A stretch of DNA of 64,000 nucleotides from Burkholderiales bacterium Ga0077543 (GCA_001464055.1 LNET01000038.1:104709-168708), one strand, 5' to 3'. Counted from the stretch's first letter, positions 44,729 to 53,746 are shown. A program made the numbers and translations. The notes: generated by a model from the sequence alone, not told the origin.

Positions 44729-44768
44729 GGGTGGGAGCTTAAGCCAAGCCTGCTTAGACTCGACCGTC

Positions 44769-46031
44769 ATGGACGCGATATCCCCGCCCCCGGCCCCGCC
44801 ACCCGCTGCGCCCGACTGGCTGCCTGCCTTCAGCCTGGCCAGGCCGCCCGCCGGCTTCGTCGACGACCCCTACCCGTTCTATGCGGCGCTGCGGCGGTTT
44901 TCACCCGTCCACGAGATGGCGGCCGACAGCCATGCGCTCACCCGGTACCAGGACGTGCTCGCGGTCTATCGAAGTGCGGCCGCCAGCAGCGACAAGCAAA
45001 CCGAGTTCGCGCCTCGGCTGGGCCCGGGAAGCCCCATATACGAACATCACACCAGCAGCCTGGTGTTCAACGACCCGCCATCGCACACACGCGTCCGCCG
45101 CCTGCTGATGGGGGCGCTGAACCAGCGCGCCGTCGCCCGCATGGAGGCCGGCGTCGTGGCCCTGGTCGACGGCCTGCTCGACCGCCTGGCCGGGCAGCCG
45201 GCACCGGACCTGATCGAGGACTTTGCTGCCCGCATCCCGGTCGAGGTCATCGGCAACCTGCTCGACGTGCCGTCGGCACAGCGGGCACCGCTGCGCGACT
45301 GGTCGCTCGCCATCCTGTCGGCCCTGGAACCCGCACCGGGGCCCGAGGTGCTGGCCCGCGCCAATGCCGCAGTGACCGACTTCCTGACGATGCTGCGTGA
45401 ACTGGTCGCCCACCGCCGCTGCCACCCTGGCGACCCCGAGTCCGACGTGCTGACCCGGCTGCTGCAGGGCCAGGGCCAGTACCAAGGGAACACCGACACA
45501 GCCTTGAGCGAAGGCGAACTGCTGCACAACTGCATCTTCCTGCTGAACGCCGGCCACGAGACGACCACCAACCTCATCGGCAACGGCCTGCACGCGCTGC
45601 TGGCACAACGCGAAGCACTCGAAGCTCTGGTGGCCGAGCCGGCCTTGATCGACAGGGCCGTGGAAGAACTGCTGCGCTTCGAAAGCCCGCTGCAGCTGAA
45701 CAACCGCCGGCTGACGGCACCGCTGGCCCTGGGCGACCGCGTGCTGCCCGCCGGCAGCTTCGTCACGCTGTGCATCGGCGCTGCCAACCGCGACCCGGCG
45801 GTGTTCGCGCAGCCCGACAGGCTGGACATCCGCCGCAGGCCGAACAACCACCTGGCGTTCGGCCAGGGTGCCCATGCCTGCTCGGGCATGAACGTGGCGC
45901 GGCTCGAGGCGCGGATCGCCGTCGGGCGACTGCTGGCGCGATATCCCGGGCTGGCGCTTGCCGGCGCGCCCGAACGCGATCCGCGGGTGCGCTTTCGCGG
46001 CTTCAGGCGACTGCCCGTTCGCCTGAAGTGA
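44769..46031 (+). CDS. Cytochrome P450
   Basis: 420 residues, soluble bacterial P450. I-helix oxygen-activation motif AGHETTTN, K-helix ELLRFE (E-x2-R), and haem loop FGQGAHACSGMNVAR with the cysteine ligand at Cys371. These enzymes hydroxylate small hydrophobic substrates using ferredoxin-supplied electrons; no redox partner gene is adjacent. Start ATG 44769; an earlier in-frame start would lie in the riboflavin synthase gene. The substrate is not readable. Convergent with the ArsC/Spx-like gene. Confidence 0.95.
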   Translation: MDAISPPPAPPPAAPDWLPAFSLARPPAGFVDDPYPFYAALRRFSPVHEMAADSHALTRYQDVLAVYRSAAASSDKQTEFAPRLGPGSPIYEHHTSSLVFNDPPSHTRVRRLLMGALNQRAVARMEAGVVALVDGLLDRLAGQPAPDLIEDFAARIPVEVIGNLLDVPSAQRAPLRDWSLAILSALEPAPGPEVLARANAAVTDFLTMLRELVAHRRCHPGDPESDVLTRLLQGQGQYQGNTDTALSEGELLHNCIFLLNAGHETTTNLIGNGLHALLAQREALEALVAEPALIDRAVEELLRFESPLQLNNRRLTAPLALGDRVLPAGSFVTLCIGAANRDPAVFAQPDRLDIRRRPNNHLAFGQGAHACSGMNVARLEARIAVGRLLARYPGLALAGAPERDPRVRFRGFRRLPVRLK

Positions 46032-46037
46032 AGCCGC

Positions 46038-46376
46038 CTAAGGTCTGGCCCAGCCCGCCAGCCCCACCGTGACACGGCCATCGGGCCATTCCACGACAGG
46101 GCGCTTGACGACGCTGGGCTGGGCCAGCATCAGGGTGCGCGCGCTGGCCGCGTCGACCACACCGGCCTGCACCTCGGGCGCCAGCTTGCGCCAGGTCGTG
46201 CCCTGGCGGTTCAGCAGCGGCTGCCAGCCCAGGGCCTGCAGCCAGGCGTCCAGCCGGTCGGCGGGCAGGCCCTGCTTCTTGAAGTCGTGGAACACGGGGT
46301 CTGCGCCTCGAGCTTCGAGCCAGGCGCGGCCCTGCTTGACGCTGTCGCAGTTGGAAATGCCGTAGATGCGGGTCAT
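46038..46376 (-). CDS. ArsC/Spx-like (YffB type) thioredoxin-fold protein
   Basis: 112 residues. Thioredoxin-like fold of the arsenate reductase family: start RIYGISNCDSVKQGRAWLEARG with a single Cys (NCDSVK), then FHDFKKQGLP and the VVKRPVVEWPDGRV end. The RP motif (KRP) is typical. The lack of a second Cys and absence of ars genes argue for the YffB/Spx/MgsR-like branch of unknown role rather than true arsenate reduction. Nine bases after the lipoprotein gene, same transcript. Confidence 0.88.
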   Translation of the reverse strand: MTRIYGISNCDSVKQGRAWLEARGADPVFHDFKKQGLPADRLDAWLQALGWQPLLNRQGTTWRKLAPEVQAGVVDAASARTLMLAQPSVVKRPVVEWPDGRVTVGLAGWARP

Positions 46377-46385
46377 GCAGGCCGA

Positions 46386-46871
46386 TCAGACGCCGTCAGA
46401 CGGCACGTCGCAGCCGAAGTCAGGATAGAAGCCGCCGTCGCGCACGAGGCCGTCGTCGCCGATCGAGACCCGGAACCAGAAGCATTCGTTGGTTTCGTAG
46501 CGCCAGGACCAGATCTCGCCGCCCTGGCGGCCCCCGCCACGGCGGTCCCCTGGGGTGCCCAGAGTTCGCAGCAGCTCGTCGCGGGGCATGCCTGGGGCAC
46601 GGGCCTGGAATGCCTGCAGCGACGAGTCCGTCAGCACCTGCTCGGCCCCGACCAGGCGACCCCCGGCGTCCAGGTCCAGCATCCAGGTGCTGCGGCCAAA
46701 GGGGCCGGTGGCGTACTCCAGCCGCAGTCCTCCTGAACCCAGCGGGTATCGGGCCGTGGGCTGACCCCAGCGCTGAAGCACCTCGACCTCGGTCGAGCCC
46801 ATGCCCGGGGGTGTGACGACACAGCCCGAGAGCCACAGGGCCAGGGCCGGCAACAGCCAGAACAGTTTCAT
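46386..46871 (-). CDS. Lipoprotein of unknown function, SmpA/OmlA-like pattern
   Basis: 161 residues. A clear lipoprotein signal MKLFWLLPALALWLSGC with the lipobox cysteine at residue 17. The mature part has two similar halves of the VLQRWGQPTARYPLGSG and LLRTLGTPGDRRGG kind (a helix, then G-x-P), as in SmpA/BamE-type small outer-membrane lipoproteins. ATG 46871 begins the signal; an earlier ATG adds a polar leader. Function unknown; BamE itself is normally shorter. Confidence 0.8.
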   Translation of the reverse strand: MKLFWLLPALALWLSGCVVTPPGMGSTEVEVLQRWGQPTARYPLGSGGLRLEYATGPFGRSTWMLDLDAGGRLVGAEQVLTDSSLQAFQARAPGMPRDELLRTLGTPGDRRGGGRQGGEIWSWRYETNECFWFRVSIGDDGLVRDGGFYPDFGCDVPSDGV

Positions 46872-46975
46872 GATCAACGCTCCATCGGTGCTATTCCATC
46901 GATCTTGCGCCATGCTGCCGCAATGCCGACAAACTACCTCTGATCCGGCCCCAAATCCATGCAGCCGGCTGCAGA

Positions 46976-49699
46976 ATGGCCAGTATGTCTGTGCCGCCTG
47001 GCGAAAGTGCAGTCTTGCTCCAGCTGATCCTCGATCACGCCGGCGAAGGCATCAGCGCGTTTGACTCGCAACTCCGGCTCCAGGTCCATAACCAGCGCTT
47101 CCTGGACTACACCGGCCTGCGCCCGGAACAGACCGCGACCGGAACGCCACTGCTGAGCCTGCTGCGCGCCATGGCTGCCGCTGGCGAGTTCGGACCGCAC
47201 GACAGCGAGGCCGCACGCGAGGCCGATTGCCAGCGCCGGCTGGCCGAGATGGGCAACGGCCGGACGGCGCTGACGCACCGCCTGCGACCGAACGGCCAGA
47301 CCCTGGAATTGCGCCGCACGCCCACGCCCGAAGGCGGCTTCGTCATGCTGTACCTGGACGTGAGCCAGCGTCGCACCGCCGAAGACTCGCTGCTGCAGCA
47401 GCAACGCATGCTGCAGCTGGTGCAGCAGACCACGGCCCAGGGCTTCTGGTTCATCGACAACGGGCAGCGCACCATCGATGCCAACCCGGCCATGTGCAGG
47501 ATGCTGGGCGTGGCGCGCGAAGCCCTGATGGGCCGCAGCATCTTCGAGTTCGTCGACGAGGCCAATGCCGAGATCTTCCGCCGCAACGTGGCCCTGCGCA
47601 ACCTGGGCCAGGTGAACGGCTACGAAGTCAGCCTGCGCAGCGCCGACGGCAGGCTGGTGGACTGCTTCAACAATGCCACGCCCATCTACGACGCCCAGGG
47701 GCGGCGTTTCGGCGCGCTGGGCCTGTTCACGGACATCACGCCGCTGAAGCAGGCCCAGAAGCAGCTGAACCTGACCAGCGGCCTGCTGGCCCAGAAGACC
47801 CATGTGCTGGAGGTGACGCTGGACAGCCTGGCACAGGGTGTGCTCAGCGTCGACGCCAACGGCCAGATCAACGCCTGGAACCAGCGCTTCCTGGAACTGC
47901 TGGAAGTGCCAGAAGAGGTCATGGCGGCCCGACCCAGCTTCCTGGAGCTGTGCCGCTGGCAGATCGACCAAGGCCGGCTGCCCCAGCAGCCGCTCTACTG
48001 GCCGGCCATCACCGAAACCTACCAGCGCACCCGGCGCGACGGTGCCCTGGTCGAGGTGCAGACGCACGTGGCCAACGACGGTGGCATCGTGCGCACCTAC
48101 ACCGACATCACGGCCACCGCCCAGGCCAGCCGGGCGCTGCGCGAAAGCGAGTCGCGCTTCCGTACGCTGGCCGACGGTGCCCCGGCGCTGATCTGGCAAT
48201 CTGACCGGGATGGCCGCGCACTGTGGTTCAACCAGCGCTGGCTGAAGCTCACCGGGCGCAGCCTGGACCAGGAACTGGCCAGCACCTGGGCGCAACGCAT
48301 GCACCCCGACGACCTGGAACGCAGCCATGCGGTGCTGCTGCAGGCGCGCGATTCACTGTCGCCCTATCACGTGGAATTCAGGCTGCCGGCTGACGACGGC
48401 CAGTGGCTGTGGATTGCCGACCACGGCGTGCCGCTGTTCGGCAGCGACGGCAGCTTCGACGGCTTCGTGGTCTACGGCTGGGACATCACGGCCCGCAAGC
48501 AGGCCGAGACTGCGCTGCTCAAGGCCAAGGAAGAGGCAGAGCGCGCCAACCGCGCGAAATCGGAATTCCTGTCGCGCATGTCGCACGAACTTCGCACGCC
48601 GCTGAACGCCGTGCTGGGCTTTGCACAGCTGCTGCAGACCGACGCGAAGGAGCCGCTGTCGCCCCTGCAAGGCGCGCGTGTCCAGGAGCTGCTGCACGGC
48701 GGCCGCCATCTGCTCAGGCTGATCAACGACGTCCTCGACCTGTCGCGCATCGAAGCCGGTGCCCTGCACCTGGAACTGGTGCCCGTGGCGCTGGCCGAAC
48801 TGGTGGGGGACTGCCTGAGGCTGGTGACGCCGGCAGCGGCGGAGCGCGACATCACCCTGGCGATCGAGCACGCCTCGCCCATGGCGCAGAGTGTGCTGGC
48901 CGACCCGACCCGGCTGCGGCAGGTGCTGCTGAACCTGCTGTCGAATGCCGTCAAGTACAACCGCGAGGGTGGGCGGGTCGTGATTTCCTGGATGCACGAA
49001 GCCGAGCGCGGCAGCGTCTGCCTGTCCGTGTCCGACACCGGCCCGGGCCTGGACGAGACCCAGCAGGCCAGCCTGTTCCAGGTCTTCGAACGCCTGGAAG
49101 CCCGCCACTCCACCGTGGAGGGGGCCGGCATCGGACTGGCGCTGAGCAAATGGCTGGTCAGCCTGATGCAGGGCGAGGTGGGGGTGGACAGCCGGGCCGG
49201 CGAAGGCAGCCGCTTCTGGGTGCGCCTGGCTGCAGGCGACGCCGGTTCGACAGTGTCTGCCCCGGCCCCCGCCGCGCAAGCGTGGTCTACCGCAGCTGTG
49301 GCCACGGGAAAGACGCACACCGTGCTCTACATCGAAGACAACCCGGTCAACCAGGTGCTGATGGAAGGCATGCTGTCGCATCGGCCCGGCGTGCGACTCT
49401 TGACCGCTGGCCTGCCGGAAACCGGCCTGGCCATGGCACTGCAGGCGCAGCCGGCCCTGGTGCTGCTGGACATCCAGTTGCCGGGCATCGACGGTTATGA
49501 AGTGCTCAAGCGGCTGCGCGCAGACGTGCGCACCGCCCACATCCCCGTCATTGCCGTCAGTGCGAACGCGATGCCCGACGACCTCCTGCAGGCCAGGGGG
49601 CTGGGCTTCGCCGACTACATCACCAAGCCGCTCGACCTGCAGGTGCTGCTCCAGGCGGTGGCCAAGGTGCTGGACGCCGGGCACCCGGCGCGCCACTGA
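46976..49699 (+). CDS. Hybrid sensor histidine kinase with multiple PAS domains
   Basis: 907 residues, no membrane helix, so a cytoplasmic sensor. Four PAS-type regions (about 10-130, 140-260, 275-390, 395-515; the last ends with the PAC motif DITARKQAE), then HisKA with His537 (MSHELRTPLN), HATPase with N-box LLSNAVKYN and G1 box SDTGPGLDE, and a receiver domain with phospho-acceptor Asp832 (VLLDIQLPGIDG). The output partner is not adjacent. ATG 46976 listed, ATG 46985 possible. Preceded by a divergent lipoprotein gene. Confidence 0.93.
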   Translation: MASMSVPPGESAVLLQLILDHAGEGISAFDSQLRLQVHNQRFLDYTGLRPEQTATGTPLLSLLRAMAAAGEFGPHDSEAAREADCQRRLAEMGNGRTALTHRLRPNGQTLELRRTPTPEGGFVMLYLDVSQRRTAEDSLLQQQRMLQLVQQTTAQGFWFIDNGQRTIDANPAMCRMLGVAREALMGRSIFEFVDEANAEIFRRNVALRNLGQVNGYEVSLRSADGRLVDCFNNATPIYDAQGRRFGALGLFTDITPLKQAQKQLNLTSGLLAQKTHVLEVTLDSLAQGVLSVDANGQINAWNQRFLELLEVPEEVMAARPSFLELCRWQIDQGRLPQQPLYWPAITETYQRTRRDGALVEVQTHVANDGGIVRTYTDITATAQASRALRESESRFRTLADGAPALIWQSDRDGRALWFNQRWLKLTGRSLDQELASTWAQRMHPDDLERSHAVLLQARDSLSPYHVEFRLPADDGQWLWIADHGVPLFGSDGSFDGFVVYGWDITARKQAETALLKAKEEAERANRAKSEFLSRMSHELRTPLNAVLGFAQLLQTDAKEPLSPLQGARVQELLHGGRHLLRLINDVLDLSRIEAGALHLELVPVALAELVGDCLRLVTPAAAERDITLAIEHASPMAQSVLADPTRLRQVLLNLLSNAVKYNREGGRVVISWMHEAERGSVCLSVSDTGPGLDETQQASLFQVFERLEARHSTVEGAGIGLALSKWLVSLMQGEVGVDSRAGEGSRFWVRLAAGDAGSTVSAPAPAAQAWSTAAVATGKTHTVLYIEDNPVNQVLMEGMLSHRPGVRLLTAGLPETGLAMALQAQPALVLLDIQLPGIDGYEVLKRLRADVRTAHIPVIAVSANAMPDDLLQARGLGFADYITKPLDLQVLLQAVAKVLDAGHPARH

Positions 49700-49863
49700 G
49701 GCCCGGCGCGCGGCTGCGCCGGGGATGCATCGCGTTGCAAAGACCCCTTGTTTGCGGGGTAGGCGGGTGCAGATGCTCGTCTGAAACTGAGGCATCCCCA
49801 AGTTGTGTGGAAAACTTCACTTGGCCGCAGTCCAGAACGCCATTTCGATCCCAAGGAACCCGC

Positions 49864-50520
49864 ATGTCGAATAACAACAAGCTTGTCCGCTCGCTCGCAC
49901 TGGCTGGCCTGCTGGCAGCCTCTGGCGCCTCGCAGGCGGCCATCACCATGTACACCACGCTGAGCTCGTTCACTGCGGCGGTTCTGGAATTGGGCACGGA
50001 CACGTTCGACGACCTGGACCCCACGGAAGCCCTGGGCTTCGGCCTGCAAACGCGCAGTGCCGGCAACTTCACCTACGTGGGTGAGGTGCCCCAAAGCAAC
50101 TTCTTCGGTGCCGGCACCACGGCCGACGTCTGGCTGAGCACGAACGGCGCCCTCAACACCATGGAGTTCAAGAATTTTTCCGCGGGTGTGGCGGCTTTCG
50201 GCGGCAACATCTTCGGTTCGAACCTGGCAGGCGGATTCAGCAGCGGCAGCTTCATCGTGACGGCCGAGGATGCCGACGGCGTGTTCACGACCAGGATCGA
50301 CAATCCCACCACCGCCAGCTTCCTGGGATTCGTCTCCAGCCGCGGCAGCCTGATCGAAGCCACCATCGCGGCCGTCTCGGAGCCAAACTCGCCGGTCGTG
50401 TTCCCGACCATCAACAACCTGGTTCTGGCGGCCGTGCCGGAACCCGAAACCTACGCACTGATGCTGGCCGGCCTGGGCCTCGTCGGCTTCATGGCCCGCC
50501 GCCGCCGCGTCGTCGGCTGA
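49864..50520 (+). CDS. PEP-CTERM sorting-domain protein
   Basis: 218 residues. Signal peptide (LVRSLALAGLLAASGASQA), a beta-rich middle region (ITMYTTLSSFTAAV onward) and a C-terminal PEP-CTERM tail: VPEPETYALMLAGLGLVGFM followed by ARRRR. This tail is processed by exosortase EpsH/XrtA systems and proteins carrying it are surface or extracellular-matrix components. No exosortase gene is in the window. AAGGA precedes ATG 49864. The function of the middle domain is not known to me. Confidence 0.9.
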   Translation: MSNNNKLVRSLALAGLLAASGASQAAITMYTTLSSFTAAVLELGTDTFDDLDPTEALGFGLQTRSAGNFTYVGEVPQSNFFGAGTTADVWLSTNGALNTMEFKNFSAGVAAFGGNIFGSNLAGGFSSGSFIVTAEDADGVFTTRIDNPTTASFLGFVSSRGSLIEATIAAVSEPNSPVVFPTINNLVLAAVPEPETYALMLAGLGLVGFMARRRRVVG

Positions 50521-50567
50521 AACTTTGCGAACGCCGCCTCTCAGGGGGCAGCGCGAGTCCCAGCAAA

Positions 50568-50597
50568 AACGCCCCGGACGATGTCGTCCGGGGCGTT
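50568..50597. terminator. Bidirectional hairpin terminator between PEP-CTERM gene and tRNA-Lys genes
   Basis: AACGCCCCGGACGA and its reverse complement form a perfect 14-bp stem around a two-base centre. On the minus strand the stem is followed by TTTTTGC, so it terminates the tRNA transcript well; on the plus strand the tail is weaker. Confidence 0.85.
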
Positions 50598-50605
50598 GTG
50601 CTTTC

Positions 50606-50681
50606 TGGTGGGCCCTGACAGATTCGAACTGTCGACCAACGGATTAAGAGTCCGCTGCTCTACCAACTGAGCTAAGAGCCC
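50606..50681 (-). tRNA. tRNA-Lys (CTT)
   Basis: Minus-strand cloverleaf with acceptor GGGCTCT / AGGGCCC (one G-T pair), D-arm TAGCTCAGTTGGTAGAGC, anticodon loop CTCTTAA (anticodon CTT), T-loop AGTTCGAATCT, discriminator A and encoded CCA. Confidence 0.95.
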
Positions 50682-50735
50682 TGAAAACTGGATGCTGACT
50701 TTGCGAATGAGCTTGCGGCTGTGATGGCGGCAAGG

Positions 50736-50811
50736 TGGTGGGTCGTGCGTGACTCGAACACGCGACCAACGGATTAAAAGTCCGCTGCTCTACCGACTGA
50801 GCTAACGACCC
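50736..50811 (-). tRNA. tRNA-Lys (TTT)
   Basis: Minus-strand cloverleaf with acceptor GGGTCGT / ACGACCC, D-arm TAGCTCAGTCGGTAGAGC, anticodon loop CTTTTAA (anticodon TTT), T-loop TGTTCGAGTCA, discriminator A and encoded CCA. The anticodon arm is nearly the same as in the CTT gene 54 bases away. Confidence 0.95.
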
Positions 50812-50844
50812 GACTGAGCTAACGATCTGACTGAGCCAAGACAC
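50794..50844. repeat. Three tandem 17-bp copies of the tRNA-Lys 5' segment
   Basis: CGACTGAGCTAACGACC (50794-50810, inside the tRNA), CGACTGAGCTAACGATC (50811-50827) and TGACTGAGCCAAGACAC (50828-50844) run head to tail. The unit spans the acceptor 5' strand and part of the D-arm, and the copies decay away from the gene. A tandem duplication of the gene's 5' end is the likely origin. Confidence 0.85.
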
Positions 50845-50939
50845 CAGGGACCGCCCCGACCGGACGATCCATCCCGGCTGGGCTGCCGCAAAGCCGAGAA
50901 GGCTGCAATTTGCAGAGCCCACGATTCTAACCCGAAGCT

Positions 50940-51773
50940 TCAGGCCCTGGCCATGAGCGGCACCTGCAAGGACGACAGCAGTTGTGAAATCGCCTCGCCC
51001 GCCGCGACCATGCCGAAGCTCGCCGTCACCGTGACACTGGACCCGTAGCCGTGGCAGTTCAGGCTGCCGTCCAGCGCGCAGTCGTCCGCCGCGGGCGGCA
51101 GGGCCACCGGCTCGCGCGAGAAGACACATCGCAGTCCCGCCAGCGGAGCAGCGCCTGCAGCAGCCCGCCTGACCACACCCGCCTGGCGCAGCCGCTGGCG
51201 CAGGCCGGCCAGCAGCGGGTCGTGGCTGACCTGCGCCAGGTCGGCCACGTCCACCGCCTGCGCCAGCCGCTTGCCGCCTGCTGCACCGACGCAGACCACC
51301 GGCACGCCCGACTGCAGGCCCCAGGTCGCCAGCACGGCCTTGGCGCGCACCTGGTCGCAGGCATCGACGAGCACGTCCACGCTGCCCTGCAGCAAGCCCG
51401 GCCAGTTGTCGGCCTGCACGAAGTCCTCGACCGCATGCACCAGGCAGCCGGGGTGGATCTCGGCAATGCGCTCGCGCAGAGCCAGCGCCTTGGCCTGACC
51501 CAGGGTCCGGTCCAGCGCCTGCACCTGGCGGTTGATGTTGCTTTCGGCCACGTGGTCCAGGTCGAACAACCAGAGTTCGGCCACACCGCTGCGCGCCAGG
51601 GCCTCGACGGTCCAGGACCCGACCCCGCCCAGGCCCACCACGGCCACCCGGGCTTGCCGCAGCCGCTCGTAGCCAGCATCGCCATACAGGCGCCGCAAGC
51701 CCCCGAAACGGCGCTCCAGGTCGGCGGCAGGCAGGGCCTGGCCGATCGGCGGCGCCACGGCAAGCGGCGTCAC
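50940..51773 (-). CDS. tcdA: tRNA threonylcarbamoyladenosine dehydratase
   Basis: 277 residues. E1-like (ThiF/MoeB) fold: ATP loop VAVVGLGGVGSWTVEALARSG, LWLFDLDHVAESNINRQVQAL with the catalytic Arg/Asp set, and CHGYGSSVTVTASFGMVAAG near the end as in the CsdL/TcdA group. It cyclises t6A37 to ct6A in tRNAs that read ANN codons. GTG 51773 overlaps the stop of the transporter gene (GTGA), so the two are coupled, perhaps through shared sulfur-transfer chemistry with CsdA/E (inference). Confidence 0.9.
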   Translation of the reverse strand: MTPLAVAPPIGQALPAADLERRFGGLRRLYGDAGYERLRQARVAVVGLGGVGSWTVEALARSGVAELWLFDLDHVAESNINRQVQALDRTLGQAKALALRERIAEIHPGCLVHAVEDFVQADNWPGLLQGSVDVLVDACDQVRAKAVLATWGLQSGVPVVCVGAAGGKRLAQAVDVADLAQVSHDPLLAGLRQRLRQAGVVRRAAAGAAPLAGLRCVFSREPVALPPAADDCALDGSLNCHGYGSSVTVTASFGMVAAGEAISQLLSSLQVPLMARA

Positions 51774-52885
51774 AGCTGGCTTTCCAGCCGCCAGGTCTGC
51801 CAGCGCAGCCCCAGCCAGCCGCCGGCGAAGATGCCAGCCAGCGCAATGAAGCTGCCCAAGGCCAGCGTCGACACACCACTCAGCCCCTGGCCCACGGTGC
51901 AGCCCAGCGCCGTCACGCCGCCCACTCCCATCAGCACGGCCCCGACGATGTGGTTCGCGGTGTCCTCGGCGCCACGGAAGCCCTCCCATCGAAAGCTGCG
52001 TGAAGCCAGGGCCACGACGGCCGCACCCACCACCACGCCCAGGGAAGTGACGATGCCCAGCGTCAACACCTTGCTGGTGTCGCTGAACAGGATCAACCAG
52101 TCCAGGGTGTAGGCCATGGGCGCAACGAAGCTCAGCGACTCCATGCGCCGACTGTTGGTGCCCAGGAAGCTGGCCTCCAGGGTCAGCGGGTGTTCGGGCA
52201 CGAAGCCCAGCCGCCCCGAAACCCACCAGACCGCCACGACCACGCCGCCCAGGCCCAAGCCGGCCAGCCAGGTGTCGGCACTGCGGCCCTCAGGCCGGGC
52301 GACGACGAATGCCACCAAGGCAGCGGCGACACCGCCACCCAGCATCAGGGCCCAGGTCTGCACCTGGCCGCCGGCCCAGTGCGAAGCCAGGGATGGCAGG
52401 TCCTGCCCAGCGGGCAAGGCCAGTACCGCCTGGTCGATGGTGGCCACGCGTGCGACAGCGGTGATGCCACGCATCGTGGCGTAGGCCGCGGCCGCCAGCA
52501 CGAAGAACACGACCAGCGACTTCAGGCTGCCGCCGCCGATGCGGATGAGGGTCTTGCTGCCGCAGCCGGACGCCAGCACCATGCCCACGCCGAACATCAG
52601 ACCACCGACCAGATTGGACAGCCAGAGCAGCTGCGGGCTGGCGTAGATCGTCGACCCGGCCTGCACCCAGCCCAGCCCGACCATGGCGTTGAAGCCGAGC
52701 ATGGCCACGGCCATCGCCAGCAGCCACATGCGCATGCGTGTCCAGTCGCCCATCGTCACGATGTCGGCGACCGCACCCATGGTGCAGAAACGGGTGTGCT
52801 GGGCAATGGCACCAAAGACGATGGCCAGGCCGAAGCTGGCCCACAACACCTGGGCCGTCAGCCCCGGCAGATCAGACTCTTGCAT
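51770..52885 (-). CDS. YeeE/YedE family sulfur-compound transporter
   Basis: 371 residues with about nine to ten membrane helices. The two YeeE/YedE half-motifs are visible as FGLAIVFGAIAQHTRFCTMGAVADI and LVGGLMFGVGMVLASGCGSKTLIRIGGG, then VLMGVGGVTALGCTVGQGLSG in the second half; the conserved cysteines (FC-x-MGA, GCG, GC-x-VGQG) are the thiosulfate-relay residues in this family. It likely imports thiosulfate or another sulfur compound. Translationally coupled to tcdA. Confidence 0.9.
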   Translation of the reverse strand: MQESDLPGLTAQVLWASFGLAIVFGAIAQHTRFCTMGAVADIVTMGDWTRMRMWLLAMAVAMLGFNAMVGLGWVQAGSTIYASPQLLWLSNLVGGLMFGVGMVLASGCGSKTLIRIGGGSLKSLVVFFVLAAAAYATMRGITAVARVATIDQAVLALPAGQDLPSLASHWAGGQVQTWALMLGGGVAAALVAFVVARPEGRSADTWLAGLGLGGVVVAVWWVSGRLGFVPEHPLTLEASFLGTNSRRMESLSFVAPMAYTLDWLILFSDTSKVLTLGIVTSLGVVVGAAVVALASRSFRWEGFRGAEDTANHIVGAVLMGVGGVTALGCTVGQGLSGVSTLALGSFIALAGIFAGGWLGLRWQTWRLESQL

Positions 52886-52922
52886 CAGGCTGATTCTAGG
52901 CAGCCTGGGTGCAGGCCCCCGG

Positions 52923-53744
52923 TCACTTGACCGAAGCCAACCTTTCCTTGCCCGCCTGGGCAGCTTCGCTTTGCGGATAGGTCTTGATCAGTTCGTCCAG
53001 CGTGCGCCTGGCCGCACGGGGGTCTTTCAGCTCGGCCTGGCTGTTGGCCAGGGCCAGCAGGGCCTCGGCGGCACGCGGGTGCTGGGGCGCTGCCGTGACG
53101 AAGGCGCGGAAGGTGGCGATGGCTTCCTTGTAGTCGCGCTTGCCGTACTGGGCGTTGCCCAGCCAGAAGCGCGCGGCATCGCGATAGCCGCTGTCCGGGT
53201 AGCGGGCCTGGAACGCCGTCAGGGCCGCCACCGCCTTGTCGAAGTCGCCGGTGCGGATGATGGCCACGGCGTCGTCGAAACTGCGCTTTTCGGCCGGCTC
53301 GACGCTGAATTCGCGTCCGTCCAGGCTGACCTTGACGGGTTCGAAGCGCCGCAGCCGCTCATCCACGCTCTGCGCCAGGTCCTTCTGCAGGCGCTGCAGG
53401 TCGGCCAGTTCCTTGGCGCGCTGCTCGTCGCCGCCGCGCAGCTTCGCCAGGTCGGCACGCAGTGCCTCCATCTGGGAATTCATCTCCAGCAGGGTACGGC
53501 GCAACTGGGCCAGCTGTTCCAGCAGTTCGGCCTTGGTCGTGGCCAGTTCGGTCAGGCGGTTCTTGTTGTCCTGATCCTGCTGGGCCACCCGGGTGCGCAG
53601 TTCGACGATGGCCTTGCGCGCTTCCTCGTCGTCGAAAAGACCGGCATGCGCCGGCCACGCTGCACCCAGCAGGGCCGCAACGAGCACTGCCCGGCCGGCC
53701 GCGGCCGGGCCCGGAAGGCCGCAGGCGCGGCGGGGGCGATTCAT
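52923..53744 (-). CDS. cpoB: Tol-Pal system protein CpoB (YbgF)
   Basis: 273 residues. Signal peptide ending near PAHA, then a long coiled coil (residues about 40-120, Leu/Glu/Gln/Arg-rich) that trimerises in CpoB, and a C-terminal TPR domain (FDDAVAIIRTGDFDKAVAAL, then ARFWLGNAQYGKRDYKEAIATF). It links cell-wall synthesis with outer-membrane constriction. ATG 53744 is listed; a TTG at 53750 overlapping the pal stop (TTGA) is an alternative. Last gene of tolB-pal-cpoB. Confidence 0.93.
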   Translation of the reverse strand: MNRPRRACGLPGPAAAGRAVLVAALLGAAWPAHAGLFDDEEARKAIVELRTRVAQQDQDNKNRLTELATTKAELLEQLAQLRRTLLEMNSQMEALRADLAKLRGGDEQRAKELADLQRLQKDLAQSVDERLRRFEPVKVSLDGREFSVEPAEKRSFDDAVAIIRTGDFDKAVAALTAFQARYPDSGYRDAARFWLGNAQYGKRDYKEAIATFRAFVTAAPQHPRAAEALLALANSQAELKDPRAARRTLDELIKTYPQSEAAQAGKERLASVK

Positions 53745-53746
53745 CT

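Noticed and set aside
46038..46376. Arsenate reductase and arsenic resistance
   Set aside because: A single Cys, no ars neighbours and the YffB/Spx-like pattern make arsenate reduction unlikely.
50736..50844. A third tRNA gene upstream of tRNA-Lys(TTT)
   Set aside because: Only the 5' acceptor and D-arm segments are repeated; there is no anticodon arm, T-arm or 3' acceptor.
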